A stretch of 64,000 nucleotides of DNA from Zanthoxylum bungeanum. Taxonomy: Eukaryota > Streptophyta > Magnoliopsida > Sapindales > Rutaceae. The DNA is taken from assembly GCA_019454045.1 (NCBI GenBank), contig SKCR01029080.1:62001-126000 (forward strand), given 5' to 3'. The notes under the pieces were generated by a model, which saw nothing but the letters and a program-made list of their open reading frames with translations, was not told the DNA's origin and did not search any database. The position numbers were made by a program, and so were the translations under genes. Positions 55,408 through 64,000 of the stretch are shown one piece after another; position 1 is the stretch's first letter; every line of letters starts with the position of its first letter.

Positions 55408-56547
55408 CAGATGAATTTCAGTCACGTCTGGCTGAAGACGAGAAATTTAGCGCTAGCAGGGAGGCAACCCATGCAATTTGTTGTAATTTGTTTTCATATT
55501 TTGTGTGAACTTTTTAATTTTGTGTGTTAGTTTTGCAGGAAAAATAAAAATGGAATTTTTTTAAAGATAAAGCAAGCCAGTACCAGCGGGATTATTTCAA
55601 AATAAACATTTGACAAAATCATGAAGATACAAAGTCAATCCAGAAGAGACGGCCGAGTAAGGAGTCACCTCTTGAGACGCGTCCCTATGGATTAATTCGT
55701 CGCAAGACATGGTTTTGTCAAAAACCCTAATTGACCGAGTGTCGCGACACCAGGCAACATCTGGCGTCGCAACGCTCAATTGATTATAGAACAAAAAACA
55801 GAAGCGCGAACAGAACAGATTCACTCCATCATCTTCTTCATCAAACAACAAAACCAGAACCGAGGGAATTGATCACAAAAACATCCACCAAAACCAACCA
55901 CCACCGTGAAGACCAAACCATTACCGTGAGGATCGAGCACTGCCAAGGCCGAACCATACAACCTCAGCTGAGACTACCATCCTCAACCACCGACCACACA
56001 AAGCCGAAACTCACTTCCACAACACCAAATCACCACCAACCAGAGCATTATTATTACCCACTTCGCCGAACCGAGCACCTCCGTTTCTGCAAGCCGTGAG
56101 TTACCCAACTCGCCGATCAGATCCATCACCGTGACAGCCAAGCCGGCCGACCACCACCATCGCAAGCACCACAACCGAACCACTTTCAAACCAAGCACAA
56201 CCCCAAACCGTGAGAGTCAACGGAGCCGAAACCTCCACAGCCACCGCCGAACATCTCGCTGAAACCGAGGCTGCACCCAAGCCGAAACCTTGCCAAACCA
56301 AGCCTTCACCGGATCCGTAACTGCCAAATCAGATCTGGGTTTTCCAAAATTATTATCGGTAAATTTGGGTAATTAATTTGTGATTTCAGTTGTGATTGAT
56401 TAAAAGTTGTGGAAGTGTTGATTGATTATTTGATTCGTAGTCGTGGGGGCGAAGAGTTGAATTGGGGTGTTTGTGGCATTTGAGATAGATTTAGGTTGTG
56501 TTGGATAATCAGAAATTCAAGGGAGACTCTGCCGGATTTTCTGAAAA
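55408..56547 (+). other. Spacer between ORF1 and ORF2
   Basis: No gene recognised. From about 55830 to 56330 the plus strand is very rich in C and A with little T. ORFs there (for example 55731-56099, and minus-strand ORFs) are composition artefacts. Confidence 0.45.
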
Positions 56548-57576
56548 ATGCCGAAGAGGGCCAGGGGTTCGACATCAGCAGAACCGGATTTTGATCGGTT
56601 CAAATTTGTTTCAGCGGCTGCAGAATAGCGCTACGAGAAGGGGATGAGAAATAAGGTCGGAATCATCGAGAGGGGCTTTGAGATTACCCCTGGGTTATTT
56701 CCGGACATAGACAGGATGATTACCGACCGACATTGGCAGAAACTTTGCCAGCAACCCAAACTAGCGAGCATTACAGTTGTCCAAGAGTTTTACGCGAATA
56801 CTGCTCAGCATATCGCTTATCAGGTTATGGTGAGAGGGAGACAGGTTGCCTTTGACTCGGTGACGATCAATAAATTTTATAGGATCCCGGAAATGGAGGT
56901 GGATGATTATACTACTATGAGGAATGAGATTGAAGTCTCGCAGCTGGCAGATGTGTTATGTATCCCCAATGCTACCTGGGAGATGAGTAGCAGTGGGGAA
57001 TACATGAAGATGAGCTCCAGGTTCCTCAAGCCAGATACGAGGGTATGGTTTCACTTCCTCACGAGATCACTTATTCCGGGTACCCACATCACTTTTGTCA
57101 CCAGGGAGAGGATGTTTATGTTATACTGCTTGATGAAGGGGCTATTCATTGACGTGGGAGTACTGATTTCTAGAAACATTGCCTGGGCTGCTAATCAATC
57201 ACAAGCTGGACTGTATTACCCTTACCTGATCACTTCCTTATGCACTTTGGGTATGGTTCCAGTTGAGCCGCAAAAAGAACCTATGCAGCCCATGACAGCT
57301 CTGACTTCCCGTCTGATACAGCAGCTTCGAGCAGAGAGGCAGATACCTGCTGGACCATCTTCATCAGCACCTGCAGCTGCACCACAGCAACCACCCTCAC
57401 AGCCACGCAGAGCAGCACAGTCTCGCACCATACCTGAGAGAGTCGCTAGATTGGAATCGCAGCAATGATATATGGTTCAACTGCTCCAACAAATTGCATT
57501 GCACGTGGGAATCTGAGAGGATCAGTTGCCACCATATCCACCGGCAGACAGCGACGAGGAGGAGACTGACGCATAA
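56548..57576 (+). pseudogene. ORF2 of the Athila-type element (putative plant transposon protein domain)
   Basis: One frame from ATG 56548 to TAA 57574, with three internal stops: TAG 56626, TGA 57466, TGA 57514. Readable blocks: GFEITPGLFPDIDRMITDRH, WQKLCQQPKLASITVVQEFY, AFDSVTINKFYRIPE, FLKPDTRVWFHFLTRSLIPG, VTRERMFMLYCLMKG and YPYLITSLCTLGM. They are followed by a Pro/Ala/Gln-rich region and a short acidic tail (DSDEEETDA). From memory this fits the family described as putative plant transposon protein domain, often seen in retroelements and mis-annotated genes. Its function is unknown. The stops fit CAG-to-TAG and CGA/TGG-to-TGA changes. Confidence 0.7.
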
Positions 57577-58089
57577 ACTCGGTACCATTGTTCCTACCTT
57601 TTGTTTATGTTTTGAACGCATTGGGGACAATGCTTAATTTAGGTTTGGGGGTGCAAAACTTTTGTGTTAAAACTTTCCGTTAAAATTTTTCATTTATGCA
57701 ACAAAATTCCGTTAAAATTTTTTCGTTTTTGCATGATTTCCGTTTAATTTTAGTAATTTTATTTCCGTATTTCGTTTATTTGTGTGTTTTCAAAATCGAG
57801 AATCAAAAAAAAATCAAAAATTTTAAAAACCATAAAAAGTCCGATGATTTGATTGTTTGTTTAGTTAAAAAGTTTTAGGAAAAGATAAATGTTAATTACG
57901 CTTATATCCCTAATTTGAATTTCTTATCTAGATCAGACTCGCATGCACTATTAAAATAGTTTAATAAGTAGTTAGGTAATAAGGAGTTAACAAAGTGACT
58001 AGTTAAAATAATCAGTGGTTAATGAATGACTGTTTGTCTGAGCATCTGTTTTTTGTCTACAACAATTATTATTATGGGGGGTATGTAAA

Positions 58090-58141
<52 letters not shown>

Positions 58142-58973
58142 ATAATATTTTCTGATGTACAAAAATAAAGCATCTAAGATCCGGGTTATTAAGTCTGTAA
58201 GGGTGTTTTAACACCTAGTGCCCTAAAACCAACTGGTTTGGGAGTCACTGGCCCAAAGATCGCTACATGGATCGAAGATGCTGCAAAAAAATATATTTAT
58301 ATCTGAAGTCTGGGTAATTAAATACGTAGGGGTGTCTTAACACCTGGTGCTCTAGAGCCAACTGATTTGGGAGCCACCGACCCAACACTCGCTACATAGA
58401 AGGAAGATATTGTATATAAATAAAAAATAGAAAAATAAAAAGAAAGAAAAAAATCAGAAAATCAGAAAAATTACATACCTCACCTGAGTTGATTATGGTA
58501 GACAGAACTATTTTAGATACTTAGATTGGTCTGACCCATTAACTATTGAGAATTGAGACAAAATCACTAAGTTGATAACTTAGAATCGAAGCTATTTACT
58601 GGACTATTCACACACACACTTTGAGTCTGACTTAGGTATGTTGTTCAAATAAAAGGATTTTAGTAGATATATGTATTTTGAAGGTTCCTCTAACTTTGAT
58701 ACTAAACATTCTCTGAGGACAACTTTTATTCTATTTTCTCTTGTCTTTTTGCTTTTGTGTGCATTAGTTTTAACTAACTTTTTACTTTTGTAAAAACGTT
58801 TGTGGGTATCGTTGCTGTAAGCCCTCACGAGACTGCAACTCGTCCACTAGGGACACCTAGGGGTTTAAAGGCTTGTTGCATATACTAAATGCAACCGTGA
58901 TCCCTATGAAAGTGGCTTAGTTATTTATTTATGTTATTTTACTCTATGTTTTGCTCGAGGACTAGCAAAATGT
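57577..58973 (+). other. 3' non-coding region of the Athila-type element
   Basis: No gene. It contains a polypurine-tract-like phrase GGTTTGGGGGTG at about 57642, an A/T microsatellite (about 58088-58146), and two copies (about 58200 and 58325) of a ~125-bp phrase around TTAACACCTAGTGCCCTA. That phrase is related to the repeat at 42770-42990 in the minus-strand Athila element. Confidence 0.55.
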
Positions 58974-58987
58974 TAGGTTTGGGGGTG
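58974..58987 (+). promoter_or_regulatory. Athila polypurine tract
   Basis: GGTTTGGGGGTG directly before the TGATGAGTGG start of the 3' LTR. Confidence 0.75.
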
Positions 58988-59786
58988 TGATGAGTGGTAT
59001 TTATATCACTATTTCCCATCATTTAACCTAATATTTTGTATAGTTTCTTGAGTTTTGTGAATATTTTGATGTGTTTTGTGTTATTTTGCAGATAAATAAA
59101 GTTGGGAAAGCATTGGAAGTAATTTGGAGCAAAACAGTGAAAATTGGCAAAAAAAGCAAAATCGTAATTTTGAGCGCGTCGCGACGCCTAACGTGCGCCG
59201 ACTCTTTGCTAACGAGCGCCTGAACACGTGTCAAAATCTGAGAAATTGGTTTGCTAAAATGCACCGTGCCACGTGTCACCATCACAGAAGATCTACTAAC
59301 GTGCGCATGCCACGTGTCATCATCTTAAGTTGCCGACAATCACCACCGCCACATCATCATGACATCACCGCCACATCATCATGACGTCATCAATGACATC
59401 ATCACAATTATTGAGTTATCATGAACAGTGCCACGTCATCGGATAAGAATCTGAAACCGATAAACCAACGCGTGACACGTGTCACTGTTACGACGTCGCG
59501 ACGCCAAAGCCCTTGGCGTCGCGACGCCCGAAGCCTACACGCGCCTATAAATTCAGCTTCAAATTTCAGAATTTGTGGTACCACTCTCTCTCTTCTATTC
59601 TATATAAAGAGAAAGTTTCTCTCTCTAGATTCTTTTAGTTTTTAGTTTTTTTTTAATTTTTTTAGTTTTGTAAATAATTTTAATTACTTTTTGTAATAAT
59701 AGTAATTAAATTTTTACTTTTTACTTTTTATAGTTTTTACTATTCACCATGAGAATGTAATTTCCCCAGCTAGGGTGAAAGGTAAT
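58988..59786 (+). repeat. Athila-type 3' LTR, interrupted
   Basis: Matches the 5' LTR from TGATGAGTGG through the G-box cluster, TATA box and CCCCAGCTAGGGTGAAAGG, then is broken at 59787 by the gypsy insertion. It carries an extra GCCAAAGCCCTTGGCGTC-like segment near 59500 and a small duplication near 59360 that the left LTR lacks. Confidence 0.88.
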
Positions 59787-62300
59787 TGTAGGCACTGTAT
59801 TTTTGCATGTAAGACCCGATGATGAGTCTCATTTGGAGGCACTACCTTTTAGTCGTGGAAGTCACGGAAAACGGTCGTCGGAAAGGGAAAGTCAAGAGTT
59901 GACTCAATTTGGAATTAATTCGCTAAGTTCGCTCGGAGTTCGCTTGTTGAATGTTCGTTTCAAAACGTTTCTTTAACCTGAAATCACCTCAAACCATTCT
60001 AAGACCACCTAAACACCTAAACCCACATCCAAAGCCCATGAAACCAAAATAAATCAAACACCAAGCCCACCATCCATTAGGCCCACGTCCATGACACTAA
60101 AATTACCCCTCCTTACACTATTCAAACATGATTTACCCATCTACCATACTTACTTTAACCATTCCACCCCACTTTGACAAAATAATAAACAAATAACCAT
60201 TCCCCCACCATACCCCACGCCCATACCATACAATTATCAAAACAATTCCCTCCCAAACACCAAACAACAAACAATAATTCACAAAGCCACCAATCACCAT
60301 CCTCACCCAAACACTAACCAACAAAAATAATTCCCCCACACATGCCTACAACAAAGCAATTCTTCCAAACAAAACACTAACAAACAAGAAACCCATGCAA
60401 ACCATTCCCCACCCATGCCTCGTACAAAGCAATTCTTCCAAACAAAACACTAACAAACAAGAAACCCATGCAAACCATTCCCCCCACCCATGCCTCCTAC
60501 AAAGCAATTCTTCCAAACAAAACACAAACTTGTAAAACATGCCCATACCACAAACCCATGCACCCATACTCCCACCATGCAATAACCACTCTCCCATTTG
60601 CCTATATAAACCATCATTTTTCACCTTGGAACCCCTAGCACACATTAAGAGCACATACCTAGAGACATCAAGCAAAAAGACCCAGCATTTGGAGAACACA
60701 AGCACTCCTTACTCTCTCTATACACTCACGCTCAAGACCTCCCCTCACTGCCTTCATTTCACGCCCAAGTCACTGCCCAACCAGCCCTCATCTTCACGGC
60801 ATTTTGCTCTCCAAAATTCAAGCAACTCACTGCCATCCATTGCCTTCATTCCCCTTTGAGATTCATGCATAAACTAACTCCATTTTGCCCCCCTACACCT
60901 CACGCCAAACCAGCAGCAAAACAGCCCATTCCAGCAGCTCAAACACGCCAAAAAGCCCATGTAGTTCACGCCAGCCACTGCTCCATTTAGCCCCTGGAAA
61001 TTACATCCAAAGCACCCTAATTTTAGCCCCCAAAACCAGTGCACAAACTGCCCTAAACACCCTATAAAATTTGCCCAAAAACAGTAGCTCAAAAGCACTC
61101 AAAACAGTCCCCCAAAGTCATCAAAACAGTGAGCAAAAAAACTGCACTTGAAAGTCCTTAAGTAAACCGAACAAACGGCAGTCCAACACCTTCCAAAAAT
61201 CACCAAAACCGACCTTAATTCACTGCCAACCAGCGAGTTAATTATGGAGACTTGAATCGCAGCGAAAAGAACTCAAAACAGTGGACAAAACAGCGAAACA
61301 ACGAGCAAAAACGTCAAAACAGCGAACCAGAAAAGTTACCGAGTGATAGCCCTTCTGACGGCCGTATAACGCATTTCCGAGAGACGAAAAAAAGGTTAGA
61401 CCTGAGGGCACCTATTAATAAATTTATTTACATGAAATAATGACTTAGGAAGTTTATTTTATGGTATTGTTGCATGAATAATTAGTTTAGCATGTTGTTT
61501 AAATTTCTTCACATGAAATAATGACTTAGAAAAATGTGTTTTATGATGATTAGCATGAATAATTAATTTAACATGTCATTTATTTTAGGTTATGTAAATT
61601 AGTAACGTAGAAAAGCATGTAACTTACTTTTTCATCGCGTGAGAATTATGAATTAGTGTGTGATGTAATTTCGGGTGAATGGAATGTGTGTTCTTTCTTG
61701 TGGTATATTGGATGGAAACCCGAACATAAATTCCATAGCCGAATCCGAATGGACGGTATTATGGTTTGCACTCGGGATACAATGCCCCGTACCACTTGAT
61801 GGATTCACATATTTCATTTCATCCAAACTTCTATTTGAGCATGATTAGGCTATTAGAATGTTGTTTTATTTTTAGCATGACTTAGTTATTTACCTTTCGT
61901 ATTAGGAATTTAAGTTATGTTATGTTTAGATCATTGGTTATTTGACATGTTTGATGTGTGATATCATGTGTTTACTGTTATGAAAGTTTACTTTTGAAGC
62001 ATGCAAATCTAGATTTAGACTTTATAAGAATTTAGACTACTTTGACCATATGTATGTTGAGTAGACTTGGTTAATATTGCACAAATCCATTCATTACAAA
62101 CGACATAAGTAAGGGACCATTCCGAACCCAACGGTTTGAGGTCTTCCCTTGCGAGGGGTGAGTGCGGCCTTAAATCATTTTCCCGGTTCACACCGGGTGG
62201 CGACTCCTTTATTCTCCGGTTTAGTCCCACGTGGGCTACTCTGTACTCCCAACCGGGCCGCGAGCCCGGAGCCAGCATCGCTCAGTTTCTGTTGTCTACA
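59787..62300 (+). repeat. Gypsy-type 5' LTR, C/A-rich
   Basis: 2514 bp. From about 59980 to 61330 the plus strand is dominated by C and A. Inside are three copies of a ~73-bp unit beginning CAAAGCAATTCTTCCAAAC (about 60353, 60426, 60499) and a two-copy ~78-bp repeat containing ATGAAATAATGACTTAG (about 61432 and 61510). Many plus- and minus-strand ORFs here are composition artefacts. Confidence 0.8.
60603..60610 (+). promoter_or_regulatory. LTR TATA box
   Basis: CTATATAAACC, a clear TATA box in otherwise C/A-rich DNA. The transcript would start near 60635, leaving an R/U5 of about 1.6 kb. Confidence 0.55.
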
Positions 62301-62303
62301 GTC

Positions 62304-62320
62304 TGGCGACTCCACTGGGA
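62304..62320 (+). promoter_or_regulatory. Gypsy primer-binding site
   Basis: TGGCGACTCCACTGGGA, three bases after the LTR end; a form seen at this place in several plant gypsy elements. tRNA not assigned. Confidence 0.75.
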
Positions 62321-62849
62321 TAAAGGAATCGGCCCCGAAATAATGTCTTGTAATGTTTGTGATTTGTGCTTTAATTAATCATGTCTACTGTGGGTTTAAG
62401 GAGTTTAATCATAGGCATTGTTAAGGCTAGGTGATGGTTTGGTGTCTTCTTTCACTCACTACCTTTCTATAAGGAAAAGCTGCGAAGGCACCTGGATAAT
62501 TATTACTTGTAGCTCGTTGTGACAGACTAGTTTGGAGGACTTGTTTATTCCTGTCACCAAGCGATAAGAGCCTAAGAGGCTAGGGTAATTAAGAGAGCCT
62601 CGCTCCACCCTCCCTCTGGGGAATCTACAATGGGAAATTCATTTGACAGTTAGTCACACACCATAACTCGTTGGCACGTACCGTAAGGTATAAAAAAGGT
62701 GCGCTCACTTGGTTGCTCGAACCCTTGAGTGGGGAGTCCTAGTTGTGAGCAAACCTTCGTCAGCCGGAGCCTTTGTTTACATTCTTTGAAACCTATATGT
62801 GAACCGTAGTTATGTGACCTTTAGAAATTACCTCTTTATGTTTGTGCTT

Positions 62850-63280
62850 GTGGACCATCTTCATTTGGATGCAGTTGGGCTTCTTGCCAGAAATGCGAAC
62901 TTGTTGGGCCATTTAAACTGGGATGAGTTCGTATCTTATGACAATTGGGCTAAAAGTTTCTAAAAGGCCGATGGGCCACTCTGTAGAAATTGTTTTTTTA
63001 TGTTTATGTTTAAGACCATCGTCATTTGGATTCAGTTGGACCTCTTGTTAAGATATATGAACTTGTTGGGCCATTTAAACTGAGACAAGTTCGTGTCTTT
63101 TGATAATTGGGCCAAAAGCTTCTAAAATGCCGATGGGCCATTTTTTGTTTAGGCCTCTTATTATTTGAAGTCGTTTAGCCATGTTATCGCAAAAGTATAA
63201 ACATGTTGGGCCTTTTCAACTGGGACAAGTTTGCACCGCGCAATGATGTGATTAAATGCTTTAAAATGACAATAGGCCAA
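62850..63280 (+). repeat. ~161-bp tandem repeats in the gypsy leader
   Basis: Two full copies starting GACCATC(T/G)TCATTTGGAT (about 62852 and 63013) and a third, partial and diverged one (to about 63280). Each contains TTGTTGGGCCATTTAAACTG and GCCGATGGGCCA. No coding content. Confidence 0.75.
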
Positions 63281-63426
63281 CTTATATATGTATTTTCCGC
63301 ATCACACGCATCTCACGTATTGCATGCATACACGCATCATGTTAACCCTTTTGTGTCTTAAAAGCCATCATAGATTCCCGTTGGGTTAGGAAAGCAGAGA
63401 GACTCGTCAAGAGACCGTCAGTCAAC

Positions 63427-63681
63427 ATGAGCAAGTTAGCAAACGAGGGATCCCGCATGGATCAATTGGAGACCAAAGTAATAGGAATTGTTGAGATATT
63501 ACAAGTTATGACTAATGTTGTGGCTAGTTTGACTGTACTCCGTATAGCCGATAACGAAAAGTTTTACAATCAGAATGCAAAGACCATCGGGGAATCCTCG
63601 GAAGAAGCAAGCAGAAAAGACAGGATAGCCATTCAGAAATTGGGAAACGGAGCAGTAATTCACCAAAGTCGATCGATGTAA
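63427..63681 (+). CDS. Short ORF downstream of the gypsy leader, possibly gag start
   Basis: 84 residues starting MSKLANEGSRMDQLETKVIG, with heptad-like Leu/Ile/Val spacing suggesting a coiled coil, then a charged region. It is the first ATG-started frame of any length after the primer site, and the position suits the N-terminus of gag. The frame ends in TAA-type closure before any recognisable capsid block; later sequence may be joined by splicing or be decayed. Confidence 0.35.
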   Translation: MSKLANEGSRMDQLETKVIGIVEILQVMTNVVASLTVLRIADNEKFYNQNAKTIGESSEEASRKDRIAIQKLGNGAVIHQSRSM

Positions 63682-64000
63682 GCATATTGAAGCTGCACTT
63701 TGCCTGAAGGAAAGAATACTGAGCAGTCACCAAGGAAATTGGCGGAAGGCCTAACCCAACGGGATAGGAAACATATACATGCATACACGTAACGTACTTG
63801 CAATTCTTGTGTTTGTTCTATGTTTGCAGGTTTCAAACAGAAAAGAAAACTAGTAGGAGGAAACACATGGTGTCGAGGAGCACAATGAGGGTCTCACCCA
63901 CCAAGAACAAGGAGTATCTCTACACATGTATGTGTATACACTACATGCACACGTCTTTATTCTGTTGTTTTGTATTCGCATGTTTTAAAGAAAAAAAAAG

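Larger units (their letters stand above)
52091..59786 (+). mobile_element. Athila-type element, non-autonomous, interrupted in its 3' LTR
   Basis: 5' LTR 52091-53980, exact Asp-type primer site, two ORFs with premature stops, non-coding 3' region, polypurine tract and the first ~800 bp of the 3' LTR, which is then broken by a gypsy insertion at 59787. No RT, RNase H or integrase is present in the ~5 kb of internal DNA, so it needed enzymes from elsewhere. LTR and primer-site type tie it to Athila-like gypsy elements. Confidence 0.82.
59787..64000 (+). mobile_element. Ty3/gypsy-type element with 2.5-kb LTR, continuing past the window
   Basis: LTR 59787-62300 (TGTAGGCACTG..TTGTCTACA) followed by a primer site TGGCGACTCCACTGGGA, a leader with tandem repeats, and a first small ORF. 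The remaining coding region and the second LTR lie outside. The presumed target duplication is the 5 bp before 59787 (gtaat). The lineage cannot be assigned from this part. Confidence 0.8.

Noticed and set aside
58088..58146. A run plus (AT)n tract as a possible replication origin or matrix site
   Set aside because: Simple microsatellite in a retroelement tail; nothing else supports a function.
60133..61098. Several ORFs of 60-119 codons on both strands in the C/A-rich LTR
   Set aside because: Strong strand composition bias removes stop codons; products are low-complexity and lie within an LTR.

Overview
This is nuclear DNA of a flowering plant, most likely a eudicot. The evidence is two intron-containing host genes with plant-specific products, GT-AG (once GC-AG) introns, an AT-rich background, and nested LTR retrotransposons with plant-type primer-binding sites. 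No rRNA or tRNA gene, CRISPR array or bacterial-style operon was seen. All homology statements come from recognising motifs by eye; no search was run.

Host genes. (1) 20097-25807 (+) is a nine-exon HAK/KUP/KT potassium transporter of the KUP3/KUP4(TRH1) type. It reads through cleanly as 784 residues, with one odd substitution in a usually invariant motif. (2) 33002-35416 (-) is an eight-exon retinoblastoma-related (RBR) gene. It encodes pocket A, pocket B and the C-terminal region (606 residues, all junctions in frame), but nothing for the N-terminal domain of normal ~1000-residue plant RBR. A two-sided E2F site and a TATA-like box lie upstream, so it may be a short RBR paralogue with its own promoter. 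This is the most interesting locus here.

Mobile elements, left to right. 1-499: end of a Ty3/gypsy LTR (+). 1488-18938: Tat-type Ty3/gypsy element (-) with TSD catat; a copia element (-, 1661-11546, TSD gctcg) is inserted in its left LTR. 26166-31797: chromovirus (-) between the two host genes, whose pol C-terminus is encoded inside the LTR. 36477-48946: decayed Athila-type element (-); its left LTR has grown to 3.4 kb by fourfold tandem amplification of a ~697-bp unit, and a 2.6-kb solo LTR (TSD catca) sits exactly at that LTR's end. 49070 to the window end: a three-level nest on the + strand. A copia-type LTR element with a perfect 785-bp tandem duplication is interrupted by an Athila-type element (52091 on) carrying two stop-riddled ORFs. 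That element's 3' LTR is interrupted at 59787 by a gypsy element with a 2.5-kb LTR that leaves the window.

Nearly all retroelement ORFs are broken by stops, frameshifts or deletions. Only the two host genes look protein-coding. The intergenic stretches are AT-rich with little recognisable content.
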